Origin: Streptomyces rugosispiralis
GTDB taxonomy: Bacteria; Actinomycetota; Actinomycetes; Streptomycetales; Streptomycetaceae
NCBI RefSeq assembly: GCF_024505145.1
Contig: NZ_JANIAA010000024.1
Span: 1-64,000 of the forward strand
Direction of reading: 5' to 3'
DNA: 64,000 bases
Shown: positions 32,252-40,561 of the stretch, piece after piece
Layout: the number at the start of each line of letters is the position of its first letter
Numbering within the stretch: the first letter of the stretch is position 1
The notes under the pieces: generated by a model
Seen by the model: only the letters and a program-made list of their open reading frames with translations
Database searches by the model: none
Told to the model about the DNA's origin: nothing
Made by a program: the position numbers and the translations under genes

Positions 32252-33232
32252 TCAGGTGTCATCGGTGTGCTCGGTGTGCGTGGCCGACGTGTGCAACCGG
32301 GCGGAGGGCCACCGCTCCTGGCGCACGGCCGAGGTGATCTGGTGGATGAGCTCCCGGGCGACGGCCTCCACCGCGGGCGGTGTCCGCCCGGCCCGCGATG
32401 TCCCGAGGACGATCGAGCGCCATACGTCGGGTTCGCACAGCGGTGCCGCGCTGAGTGTGCCATCGGCCACGTCCTCGGCGATGCCCAGCCCCGGCAGGAT
32501 GGTCCAGCCGTGCCCGGCGAGGACGAGCTGTTTCTGCACCCGCATGGAGTTGGTCTGCACGGCGACGTCCATCTCGACCGCGGCCCGTCCGGCGGCCCCG
32601 TCGATCAGGCTGCGCAGGGCGTGGCCGGCCGCGGGCATGACCAGCGGACGCCCGGCGGCCCGCGCCAGGGGGACGGGGCGGTCGGCGCGCAGCCCCTCGG
32701 ACGGCGGCGCGACCACCCACAGACGCTCGCGCACCAGGGGGCGGACGTTCGGCGACGGGGTGCCGGCCAGATGGTAGAGCAGGGTGAGGTCCAGGTCGCC
32801 GTCGTCCAGCCACTGCTGGAGGTGTCCGGAGTACGCCGTCATCAGGCGCAGCTCGATTCCGGGATGGTCCCGGGCGAGCGCCGACACCAGCGGCTCCGCC
32901 AGCAGATCGGCCGTGCTCTCCAGCAGGCCCACGGTGACGATGCCGGTCACCACGCCCGGGGTCGGCTGGACCTCGGCGCGGGCGCGCTCCAGTTCGTTGA
33001 GCGCACGGCGAGCGCGCTCGACCATGATCGCGCCGGCCTCGGTGGGCCGCATGCCCTGCCGGGTCCGCTCGAAGAGAGGGACCTCCAGCTCCTCCTCCAG
33101 GGTGCGGATCTGCCGGGTGACCGCGGGCTGCACCAGATGCAGCAGCTCCGCGGCCCGGGTGACGCTGCCGACCTCGGCGACCGTGACGAGTGCCTTGAGT
33201 TGTCTGACGTCCAACGCTCGCTCTCCCGCCAT
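32252..33232 (-). CDS. LysR-family transcriptional regulator
   Basis: 326 residues. The N-terminal winged helix-turn-helix (LKALVTVAEVGSVTRAAELLHLVQPAVTRQ) is followed by a two-lobed effector domain. It is divergent from the acyl-CoA dehydrogenase gene, across 166 bp containing a perfect palindrome, and reads into the hydrolase and dehydratase genes. LysR proteins normally control the divergent gene, so the dehydrogenase and perhaps its own operon are likely targets. The co-inducer is unknown. Confidence 0.9.
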   Translation of the reverse strand: MAGERALDVRQLKALVTVAEVGSVTRAAELLHLVQPAVTRQIRTLEEELEVPLFERTRQGMRPTEAGAIMVERARRALNELERARAEVQPTPGVVTGIVTVGLLESTADLLAEPLVSALARDHPGIELRLMTAYSGHLQQWLDDGDLDLTLLYHLAGTPSPNVRPLVRERLWVVAPPSEGLRADRPVPLARAAGRPLVMPAAGHALRSLIDGAAGRAAVEMDVAVQTNSMRVQKQLVLAGHGWTILPGLGIAEDVADGTLSAAPLCEPDVWRSIVLGTSRAGRTPPAVEAVARELIHQITSAVRQERWPSARLHTSATHTEHTDDT

Positions 33233-33276
33233 CCGCGCCCGGCATGGACGTATCACATATCGCTATTTCACCGACG

Positions 33277-33288
33277 CGCTCATGAGCG
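33277..33288. promoter_or_regulatory. Perfect 12-bp palindrome in the LysR-dehydrogenase divergent region
   Basis: CGCTCATGAGCG lies 45 nt upstream of the LysR start. It may be a regulator site. It does not follow the classical T-N11-A LysR pattern exactly. Confidence 0.4.
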
Positions 33289-33315
33289 ACCATGATGGCA
33301 TGGTGTCTCCGCGGA

Positions 33316-33371
33316 GCGTCGGAGCAGGAGCGTCGGAGCAGGAGCGTCGGGGCAGGAGCGTCGGAGCAGGA
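33316..33371. repeat. 14-bp tandem repeat in the leader of the acyl-CoA dehydrogenase gene
   Basis: Four units of GCGTCGGAGCAGGA start at 33316, 33330, 33344 and 33358 (one substitution in the third), followed by a degenerate fifth. Each carries a Shine-Dalgarno-like GGAG. The array ends 27 nt before the start codon. Confidence 0.9.
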
Positions 33372-33398
33372 GCGTTCAAAGGCAGGAGTTTTCAGGGT

Positions 33399-34562
33399 AT
33401 GAGCACCCTCGACATGGTGTCCGAGGACGAGCGGTTCATCGTCACGACGGTGCGCGACTTCGTGGACCACGACGTCAAACCGGTCGTCCGGGAGCTGGAG
33501 CACGCCAACACCTACCCCGAGGCCCTGATCGAGCGGATGAAGCGGCTCGGTGTCTTCGGGCTCGCCATCCCGGAGGAGTACGGCGGCACCCCCGTCTCCA
33601 CCCCGTGCTATGTCCTGATCACCGAGGAGCTGGCCCGTGGCTGGATGAGCCTGGCCGGTGCGATGGGCGGCCACACCGTGGTCTCCACGCTGCTGCTGCG
33701 CTTCGGCACCGAGGAGCAGAGGCGCCGCTATCTGCCGAAGATGGCCACCGGCGAGATCCGTGCCACCATGGCGCTCACCGAACCGGGCGGCGGCTCGGAC
33801 CTCCAGGCGATGCGCACCGTGGCCCGTAAGGACTCCGGCGGCTATGTGGTGGACGGCGCCAAGACCTGGATCACCAACTCCCGCCGCTCCCGGCTGATCG
33901 CCCTGCTCTGCAAGACCGATCCCGACGCCACCCCCGCCCACAGGGGCATGTCCATCCTGCTGGTCGAGCACGGACCGGGTCTGACGGTCTCCCGCGATCT
34001 GCCCAAGCTGGGCTACAAGGGCGTGGAGAGCTGTGAGCTGTCCTTCGACGGCTACCGCGCCCCGGCCGACGCCGTCCTGGGCGGGGTCGAGGGCGAGGGG
34101 TTCGCCCAGATGATGAAGGGGCTGGAGACCGGGCGGCTGCAGGTGGCCGCCCGTGCGCTCGGCGTCGGCCGGGCCGCGCTGGAGGACGCGCTGGCCTACG
34201 CCCAGGAGCGCGAGTCGTTCGGCAAGCCGATCTGGCGGCACCAGTCGATCGGCAACTACCTCGCCGACATGGCCACCTCGCTCACCGCCGCCCGTCAGCT
34301 CACCCTGTACGCCGCGCGGGAGGCGGACGCGGGACGGCGCGTGGACATGGAGGCGGGCATGGCGAAGCTCTTCGCGTCCGAGACCGCCATGGAGATCGCG
34401 CTCAACGCCGTCCGGATCCACGGGGGTTACGGCTACTCCACCGAGTTCGACGTGGAGCGCTACTTCCGCGACGCGCCCCTGATGATCGTCGGCGAGGGCA
34501 CCAATGAGATCCAGCGCAATGTGATCGCGGCTCAGCTCGTCAAGCGCGGCGGACTGGAGTGA
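33399..34562 (+). CDS. Acyl-CoA dehydrogenase
   Basis: 387 residues. FAD-dependent alpha,beta-dehydrogenation of an acyl-CoA. N-terminal helical domain, beta domain with MALTEPGGGSDLQ (FAD and substrate loop), and C-terminal helices with RIHGGYGYSTEFDVER and the catalytic base region GEGTNEIQR. Length is normal for the family. The ATG at 33399 is chosen from family alignment; the open frame extends upstream through the 14-bp repeat, so an earlier start (ATG 33282) is possible. It is divergent from the LysR regulator. Confidence 0.9.
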   Translation: MSTLDMVSEDERFIVTTVRDFVDHDVKPVVRELEHANTYPEALIERMKRLGVFGLAIPEEYGGTPVSTPCYVLITEELARGWMSLAGAMGGHTVVSTLLLRFGTEEQRRRYLPKMATGEIRATMALTEPGGGSDLQAMRTVARKDSGGYVVDGAKTWITNSRRSRLIALLCKTDPDATPAHRGMSILLVEHGPGLTVSRDLPKLGYKGVESCELSFDGYRAPADAVLGGVEGEGFAQMMKGLETGRLQVAARALGVGRAALEDALAYAQERESFGKPIWRHQSIGNYLADMATSLTAARQLTLYAAREADAGRRVDMEAGMAKLFASETAMEIALNAVRIHGGYGYSTEFDVERYFRDAPLMIVGEGTNEIQRNVIAAQLVKRGGLE

Positions 34563-34665
34563 CGCCCCCTTCCCCGGCGTGGCGCCCCCTCCCTCGGAAT
34601 GCCGCCCGCTCCCCCGGAGTGACGCCCACTCCCCCCGGCGTGACGCCCACTCCCCCGCCACGCGC

Positions 34666-36039
34666 TCAGCCGCGGGCGATGACCTTGCCCGGGTTGAGGA
34701 TCCCGTGCGGGTCGAGGGCCGCCTTGACCGCGCGGTGCATGTCCAGCACGGCCGGTGCCAGCTCCCGCTCCAGACCGTCCCGCTTCAGCAGGCCCACACC
34801 GTGTTCACCGGTGACCGTGCCACCGAGGTCGATGGCGTCCGCGATGATGTCGTGGAACGCGGCCTGGGCTCGCTCCCGGGCCGCGGTGTCGCCGGGCTGG
34901 GTGATCAGCAGCGGATGGAGGTTGCCGTCACCGGCGTGGGCGATGTTGGCGATGAGCGTGTCATGGCGGGTGGCGGCGCGCTCGATCCGCGCCAGCATCT
35001 CCGGTACGGCCGCCTTGGGCACGCACACGTCCTCGGTGAGCACCGGTCCGAGCCGCTCCAGCGCCGGGTAGGCGAGCCGCCTGGCCGCGAACAGCGCGTC
35101 GGCCTCCTCCTGGTCCGTGGACTGCGCGGCCCAGGTCGCCCCCGCCTCCTCGAAACAGGCGAGCATGCGCTCGGCCTCCTGCGCGCCGGCCGGGCCCGGG
35201 GCGTCCGTACGCCCGAGGAGCACCACGTCCGCGTCCACGGACAGGCCCATGTTCTTCCACTTGTCGACCGCCGCCAGGCAGTGCCGGTCGATCAGCTCCA
35301 GCGCGGACGGGGTGAGCCCCGCGGCCCCGATCGCGGCGACCGCGCGGCCCGCCGCCACGACGGAGGAGAAGTATCCGGCGACCGTGCGCTCCGCCTCGCG
35401 GCTCGGCCGCAGCCGCACCGTGACCTCGGTGATCACTCCCAGGGTGCCCTCGGAGCCGACCATCAGCCCCGCCAGGTCGTACCCGGCGACGCCCTTGGCG
35501 GTCCTGCGGCCGAGCCGCACCAGCTCACCGGTGCCGGTCACCACTTCCAGGCCGAGCACATAGTCGCGGGTGACGCCGTACTTCACACAGCACAGCCCGC
35601 CCGCGTTGGTCGCCACATTGCCGCCGATGGTGGACCAGGGCGCGCTCGCCGGGTCCGGCGGGTACCACAGCCCCCGCTCGGCGCAGGCGGCCCGCAGATC
35701 GTCGTTGACCACCCCGGGCCCGACGACCGCGAGGCGCTCCACGGCGTCGATCTCGTGGATGGTGTCCATGGCCTCGGTGGAGAGCACCACACAGCCCTCG
35801 ACCGCGTTGGCGCCGCCGGAGAGGCCGGTGCCGGCGCCCCGGGTGACCAGCGGAACGCCGTGCCGTACACAGGCCCGCACCACGGAGCGCACCTCCGACG
35901 CCGTGCGTGGCCGCACCACCACGCGGGGCGTGCCGTACGGCGCCCACTCCGCCTCGTCGTGGACGAACCCGGCGGCGACACCGGGGTCCTCGACCATCCG
36001 GCCGTCCGGCAGCTCCTGCCGCAGATCATCGATCAACAC
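34666..36039 (-). CDS. FAD-linked oxidase, glycolate/D-lactate dehydrogenase (GlcD) type
   Basis: 457 residues. FAD-binding PCMH domain ([30 protein letters not shown] is its first part, with [14 protein letters not shown] and [13 protein letters not shown]), and a C-terminal FAD-oxidase domain with [12 protein letters not shown] and [10 protein letters not shown]. It oxidises a 2-hydroxy acid such as D-lactate or glycolate. GTG 36039 with AGGGGA upstream is preferred over further in-frame codons. It faces the DUF1348 gene across a region with two TetR-type operators, which may also affect it. Confidence 0.88.
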   Translation of the reverse strand: MLIDDLRQELPDGRMVEDPGVAAGFVHDEAEWAPYGTPRVVVRPRTASEVRSVVRACVRHGVPLVTRGAGTGLSGGANAVEGCVVLSTEAMDTIHEIDAVERLAVVGPGVVNDDLRAACAERGLWYPPDPASAPWSTIGGNVATNAGGLCCVKYGVTRDYVLGLEVVTGTGELVRLGRRTAKGVAGYDLAGLMVGSEGTLGVITEVTVRLRPSREAERTVAGYFSSVVAAGRAVAAIGAAGLTPSALELIDRHCLAAVDKWKNMGLSVDADVVLLGRTDAPGPAGAQEAERMLACFEEAGATWAAQSTDQEEADALFAARRLAYPALERLGPVLTEDVCVPKAAVPEMLARIERAATRHDTLIANIAHAGDGNLHPLLITQPGDTAARERAQAAFHDIIADAIDLGGTVTGEHGVGLLKRDGLERELAPAVLDMHRAVKAALDPHGILNPGKVIARG

Positions 36040-36157
36040 GCCGGTCCCCTGCCTTGTCCTCGAGCACGTACTTCCCGCTCGCACGGTACCCACCGCCGCC
36101 GGAAAGCGTGATCACCACCCCCCTGCCACCGGGGCGGAGGCGGGTCGGCGGTTGCAC

Positions 36158-36173
36158 GAGAACCATCGTTCTC
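36158..36173. promoter_or_regulatory. TetR-type operator, copy 1
   Basis: GAGAACCATCGTTCTC: 6-bp arms GAGAAC/GTTCTC around 4 nt. A second copy sharing GAGAA and TCGTTCTC lies 36 bp downstream. Both are in the promoter region of the DUF1348-TetR operon. Confidence 0.7.
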
Positions 36174-36193
36174 CTAGTGTCGTACCCAACGGA

Positions 36194-36209
36194 GAGAATG
36201 CTCGTTCTC
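36194..36209. promoter_or_regulatory. TetR-type operator, copy 2
   Basis: GAGAATGCTCGTTCTC matches copy 1 in 13 of 16 positions and ends 36 nt before the DUF1348 start codon. Binding by the TetR encoded in the same operon is inferred. Confidence 0.7.
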
Positions 36210-36245
36210 CCCATCCCTCCCCGCTCCATGACCCGAGGAGTCGAC

Positions 36246-36719
36246 ATGACCGACGCCGCACGCCCCCCGTTCCCCCCGTTCACCCGCGAGACCGCCGTCG
36301 AGAAGGTCCGGCTGGCGGAGGACGGCTGGAACTCCCGTGACCCGGAGAAGGTCGCCCTGGCCTACACCGTCGACTCGCGCTGGCGGAACCGCGCGGAGTT
36401 CGCCACCGGGCGCGAGGAGATCGTCGCCTTCCTCACCCGCAAGTGGGCGAGGGAGCTGGACTACCGGCTCATCAAGGAGCTGTGGGCCTTCGACGGCAAC
36501 CGCATCGCCGTACGCTTCGCCTACGAGTCCCACGACGACTCCGGCAGCTGGTTCCGCTCCTACGGAAACGAGAACTGGGAATTCGACGACAACGGTCTGA
36601 TGCGGCTGCGCTACGCCTGCGTCAACGACCTCCCCATCGAGGAGTCGCAGCGCCTGTACCACTGGCCGCTCGGGCGCCGTCCCGACGACCACCCCGGGCT
36701 GAGCGACCTCGGCCTCTGA
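36246..36719 (+). CDS. DUF1348 (NTF2-like) protein
   Basis: 157 residues. NTF2-like fold: a helix with [24 protein letters not shown], then [18 protein letters not shown] and the terminal strand region [16 protein letters not shown]1348 proteins are small, soluble and of unknown activity. ATG 36246 has GAGGAG upstream. The TetR gene follows after 34 nt, so the pair is probably an autoregulated operon controlled by the two upstream operators. Confidence 0.88.
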   Translation: MTDAARPPFPPFTRETAVEKVRLAEDGWNSRDPEKVALAYTVDSRWRNRAEFATGREEIVAFLTRKWARELDYRLIKELWAFDGNRIAVRFAYESHDDSGSWFRSYGNENWEFDDNGLMRLRYACVNDLPIEESQRLYHWPLGRRPDDHPGLSDLGL

Positions 36720-36753
36720 CCGACCGGGCGACAGGCACCAGGAAGGCGATGAC

Positions 36754-37308
36754 ATGATCAGTCCCGAGACCGCGGAGCTCCGGATCCTCGACGCGGCCGA
36801 GACCCTGTTCTACGGACGGGGCATCCAGGCGGTGGGCATGGACGAGATCCGCTCCACGTCAGGCGTCTCCCTCAAACGGCTCTACCAGCTCTTCCCGTCC
36901 AAGGGCGAGCTCGTACAGGCGTATCTGCGGCGGCGCGACGTCCGCTGGCGCCAGAAGCTGGCCGCGTACGCCGAGGCTCAGGCCACCCCCGAGGAGAGCA
37001 TCCTGGCGGTCTTCGACTGGCTCCACGAGTGGTTCGGCGAGCCGGACTTCCGCGGCTGCGCCTTCAGCAACTCCTTCGGAGAACTGGGCGCCACCTCCTC
37101 GGCCGTCGCCGAGACGGCCCGAGCCCACAAGGAGGCGTTCTTCCGCTACCTCACCGGGCTGACGGCGGCCGCGGGCAAACCGGCCTCGCTGGGCGACCAC
37201 CTGGCCCTGCTGGCCGAAGGCGCCATCACCACCGCGGCGATCACCGGCAGCGCGGAGCCCGCGCATCAGGCGAAGGCGGCCGCACGCGTCCTGCTGGAGG
37301 CGGCGTAG
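36754..37308 (+). CDS. TetR-family regulator
   Basis: 184 residues. Helix-turn-helix at residues about 8-52 (ILDAAETLFYGRGIQAVGMD, then SLKRLYQLFPSKGELVQAYL). The C-terminal ligand domain is not recognisable. It is downstream of, and probably co-transcribed with, the DUF1348 gene, and is likely to bind the twin GAGAAY-type operators ahead of that gene. The first GTAGCSGTYAYC repeat of the next promoter region overlaps its stop codon. Confidence 0.9.
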   Translation: MISPETAELRILDAAETLFYGRGIQAVGMDEIRSTSGVSLKRLYQLFPSKGELVQAYLRRRDVRWRQKLAAYAEAQATPEESILAVFDWLHEWFGEPDFRGCAFSNSFGELGATSSAVAETARAHKEAFFRYLTGLTAAAGKPASLGDHLALLAEGAITTAAITGSAEPAHQAKAAARVLLEAA

Positions 37309-37357
37309 CCGTCACCAACAAGGCCGTAGCGGTCATCCTCAAGCCGTAGCCGTTACC
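37305..37357. promoter_or_regulatory. Three direct repeats upstream of the two-component operon
   Basis: GTAGCCGTCACC (37305), GTAGCGGTCATC (37326) and GTAGCCGTTACC (37346) are spaced 21 and 20 bp, about two helical turns. The last overlaps a possible -10 (TACCAT, 37354-37359) 8 nt before the kinase start. Binding by the cognate response regulator is inferred. Confidence 0.5.
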
Positions 37358-37367
37358 ATCCAGTCTC

Positions 37368-38513
37368 ATGCGGGGGTGGTGGGAACGGGGCCGGGCGCTG
37401 GGAGCAGCCCACCCCCAGGCCGTGGACATCGGGATCGCGCTCCTGGTCCAGGCGGCCATGACGATGCCGTTCGTGGTGCCGCGGCCACCCGATCTGGAGC
37501 CGGCCACCTGGCCCGCCTACGGGCTGACCACACTCACCGTCGTCCCCCTGGTCTGGCGCCGGCGCGCTCCCCTCGCCGTGCTGACCGCGATCATCGCGAC
37601 CAGCGCGCTGTACAAGCCGGCGGTGGAGGGGCCCGGCCAGCCGCTGCCGTACACCGGGCTCGTCATCATCTACACGGTCGCCGTCGTCTCACCGCCGTGG
37701 AAGCGGCTGGTCGCCGGGGGGCTGCTGACGGTCGCCGTGCCGGTGTCGGTGTGGCTGAACACCCGGACGGCCCGCGAACTGACCTTCTCCCTCTTCGTGT
37801 TCGCGGCGGCCTATGTCCTCGGGCGGCTGACGGACGCCCGGCAGCGGGAGCACCGGATCGAGGCGGAGCGGGCCGCCGCGCGCGAACGGGCCCGGATCGC
37901 CCGGGAGATGCATGACATCCTCTCCCATGCGGTGAGCCTGATGATCGTGCAGGCGGAGGCCGGTCCGGTGGCGGTGCGGACGGCCCCGGAGCGGGCCGAG
38001 GCCGCCTTCGACGCCATCTCCGCGACGGGCCGGGACGCCATGGCCCAGCTGCGCCGGATGCTGGGTGTGCTGCGCGAGGGCGATGAGCCGGACCGTGCCC
38101 CGCGCGAGCCGCAGCCGGGCCTGGCCGGTCTGCCCGAGCTGCTCGACCGGATCCGGGCGAGTGGCCTCGAGGTGGCGTACGAGTCGGTGGGGGCCGTGCG
38201 GCCACTGCCGGAGGCCATCGGGGCGAGCGTCTTCCGGATCGTCCAGGAGGCCCTGACCAACGTGGTCAAGCACGCGGCGGCGCACAGGGTTTCCGTCCGA
38301 CTCACCTATGGCGAAGGCGCGGTGGACATCCGGGTGCTGGACGACGGGCGGGGGGCGCGGTCCGGTTCCGGTGGCGGCCACGGTCTGGTCGGGGTCCGCG
38401 AGCGGGCGGCGGCGCACGGCGGTACGGCGGTCACCGGGCCGGGCCCGGACGGCCGGGGCTTCGAGGTACGGGTCCAGCTCCCCGTACCCGCCACGGTGGA
38501 GGTGGCGCGTTGA
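37368..38513 (+). CDS. Sensor histidine kinase, NarL-system type
   Basis: 381 residues. About five N-terminal membrane segments with almost no extracellular domain, a coiled linker (DARQREHRIEAERAAARERA), the HisKA_3 dimerisation helix with phosphoacceptor in ARIAREMHDILSHAVSLM, and an HATPase domain with VQEALTNVVKHAAA and DDGRG. This layout is usual for membrane-sensing kinases of actinobacteria. ATG 37368 has no Shine-Dalgarno sequence, so a leaderless mRNA is possible. The response regulator gene overlaps its stop. Confidence 0.9.
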   Translation: MRGWWERGRALGAAHPQAVDIGIALLVQAAMTMPFVVPRPPDLEPATWPAYGLTTLTVVPLVWRRRAPLAVLTAIIATSALYKPAVEGPGQPLPYTGLVIIYTVAVVSPPWKRLVAGGLLTVAVPVSVWLNTRTARELTFSLFVFAAAYVLGRLTDARQREHRIEAERAAARERARIAREMHDILSHAVSLMIVQAEAGPVAVRTAPERAEAAFDAISATGRDAMAQLRRMLGVLREGDEPDRAPREPQPGLAGLPELLDRIRASGLEVAYESVGAVRPLPEAIGASVFRIVQEALTNVVKHAAAHRVSVRLTYGEGAVDIRVLDDGRGARSGSGGGHGLVGVRERAAAHGGTAVTGPGPDGRGFEVRVQLPVPATVEVAR

Positions 38514-39220
38514 CGATCCGGGTGGTGGTGGCCGACGACCAGGAGCTGGTGCGCAGCGGCTTCGCCATGATCCTTGACGCCCAGCCGGATATCGAGGTGG
38601 TCGCGGAGGCGGGCGACGGGGCCGAGGCCGTCGAGGCGGTGCGGCGGCATACGCCCGATGTGGCCCTGCTGGACATCCGGATGCCACGTGTGGACGGTAT
38701 CGAGGCGTGCCGCGGGATCGCCGCGTCCGGCGCCTGCCGGACGGTGATGCTGACGACCTTCGACTCCGACGAGTACGTCTACGAGGCGCTGCACGCGGGC
38801 GCGAGCGGCTTCCTGCTGAAGGATGTGCGCAGGGACGATCTGGTGCACGCGGTACGGGTGGTGGCGCGGGGCGACTCGCTGCTCGCGCCGTCGGTGGCCC
38901 GGCGTCTGGTGGAGCAGTACACCCGGGCCACCGCCCGGCCACGGCGGCCCGATCCCCGGCTGGACGCGCTGACCGGGCGGGAGCGGGAGACGCTGCTGCT
39001 GCTCGCGCGGGGCCTGTCGAACGCCGAGATCGCCGCGGAGCTGGTCGTCAGCGATCACACGGTCAAGACCCATGTCGGCAATGTGCTCGCCAAGCTGGGG
39101 CTGCGGGACCGGATCCAGGCGGTGATCTGCGCGTACGAGACGGGCCTGATCACGGCCGGGGATCCCCCGCCCGGGGGAGCTGCCCGGCCCGGCTCCTCCC
39201 CCGCGTCGGCGGGGAACTGA
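38510..39220 (+). CDS. NarL/LuxR-type response regulator
   Basis: 236 residues. Receiver domain with VVVADDQELVRSG (acidic pocket), phospho-Asp in ALLDIRMP, and the lysine in GFLLKDV; C-terminal LuxR helix-turn-helix (LTGRERETLLLLARGLSNAEIAAEL). TTG start overlaps the kinase stop by 4 nt (TTGA). It acts with the upstream kinase. A serine hydrolase gene follows after about 96 nt and may be a target. Confidence 0.92.
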   Translation: MTIRVVVADDQELVRSGFAMILDAQPDIEVVAEAGDGAEAVEAVRRHTPDVALLDIRMPRVDGIEACRGIAASGACRTVMLTTFDSDEYVYEALHAGASGFLLKDVRRDDLVHAVRVVARGDSLLAPSVARRLVEQYTRATARPRRPDPRLDALTGRERETLLLLARGLSNAEIAAELVVSDHTVKTHVGNVLAKLGLRDRIQAVICAYETGLITAGDPPPGGAARPGSSPASAGN

Positions 39221-39316
39221 CCCCCGGAACACCGCTCGCGCGGGCGATCCGCGCCAGGCCGCGGGTCACCAGGATGGAGCCACCGAGAACAACGGCTCAT
39301 TCCACAGGAGTTGACC

Positions 39317-40498
39317 ATGAAGAGCACCAGCCGCACCCTGCTGGCCGCGGCGCTCGTCCTGGGCGTCGTGGCGGGCCCGGCGGTGCCGCCGGCCCTCGCG
39401 GCCACCGCGCCGCCCGCGGACACCTCGTCCGCCACGGCCTCCGAGCGGTCCGGGATTCCCGAGCTGGCGGCCGCCATCGCGGATCTGCCGACGAGCGGTG
39501 CCACGGCCGCGCTGGTACGGGTCGGGGGCACCGAGGGCGTCTGGAGAGGCAGTTCGGGCGTGCACGACCTGACGACCAACCGGCCGGCCGATCCGGCGGG
39601 CCGCTTCCGCGCCGGTTCGGTGACCAAGGTCTTCACGGCCGCGGTCGCCCTGCAACTGGCCGCCGAGGGCACGCTCGACCTGGACCGCACGGCTCACTCG
39701 TATCTGCCGGAGCTGATCCCGGCGTCGTACCGGACGGTCACCGTACGGCAGTTGCTCGACCACACCCACGGCATCCCGGCCGCCGATGCCCCCGGGGGCA
39801 CGGTCGAGGAGCGGTACGCCGACCGCTTCCGGATTCATGACCCCGAGGAGATGGTCCGCTCGGCGACCGCGAAGGAGCGCGAGTTCGCGCCCGGCGAGCG
39901 GCAGCACTATCTGAACATCGGCTACACCATCGCCGGTCTGGTCATCGAGCGGGTCACGGGCGACACCTACGAACACCAGGTGACCCACCGGATCCTGAAG
40001 CCCCTGGGGCTGCGCGACACCTACCTCCCGGGGACGGATCCGCACATCGCCGGGGAGCACAACCACGGCTACCAGACGATGCGGCTGGACGACGGCACGA
40101 CCGGGCCGCGCGATGTGACGGTGTGGAGTCCGACGGACGGCTGGGCGGCCGGGGACATCATCTCGACCACGGCGGACCTGGAGCGGTTCACCAAGGCCCT
40201 GTTCCAGGGGCGGGTGGTGCGCGGCCCGCTGCTGCGGGAGATGTTCACGCTGCCGAAGGTGGCGGACTTCGCCACCGGCGACCCGGCCGCGTACTCGGTC
40301 GGCCTCTCGATGAAGAAGCTGGGCGGCCGGGAGGTGTGGGGGAAGTCGGGCGGCCGCTGGGGCTACAACACCGGCATCGCCTCCACCCGCGACGGCTCGC
40401 GCACCCTGGTCTACAGCGTCAACTCCACCGACGCCAAGGGCCAGGAGATGAACACGGTGGTGCGGAACATCATGGTGGCGGCCTACGGCAGCCCCTGA
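39317..40498 (+). CDS. Secreted beta-lactamase-family serine hydrolase (D-Ala-D-Ala carboxypeptidase type)
   Basis: 393 residues. Signal peptide with cleavage near ALAATA. Class C/peptidase S12 motifs: SVTK (nucleophile serine and lysine), HYLN as the YxN motif, and GKSGG in place of KTG. Related proteins are the D-alanyl-D-alanine carboxypeptidase of Streptomyces R61 and esterases. ATG 39317 has AGGAG upstream; a TTG two codons earlier is less likely. It follows the two-component operon on the same strand, which suggests a cell-envelope stimulus for that system, but this is inference. Confidence 0.87.
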   Translation: MKSTSRTLLAAALVLGVVAGPAVPPALAATAPPADTSSATASERSGIPELAAAIADLPTSGATAALVRVGGTEGVWRGSSGVHDLTTNRPADPAGRFRAGSVTKVFTAAVALQLAAEGTLDLDRTAHSYLPELIPASYRTVTVRQLLDHTHGIPAADAPGGTVEERYADRFRIHDPEEMVRSATAKEREFAPGERQHYLNIGYTIAGLVIERVTGDTYEHQVTHRILKPLGLRDTYLPGTDPHIAGEHNHGYQTMRLDDGTTGPRDVTVWSPTDGWAAGDIISTTADLERFTKALFQGRVVRGPLLREMFTLPKVADFATGDPAAYSVGLSMKKLGGREVWGKSGGRWGYNTGIASTRDGSRTLVYSVNSTDAKGQEMNTVVRNIMVAAYGSP

Positions 40499-40561
40499 GC
40501 GGCGCCTCCGGCGCCTCCGGGTTCCACCGCCCGCCCCCGGCCGGTCCGCCCGCGACGCGCC

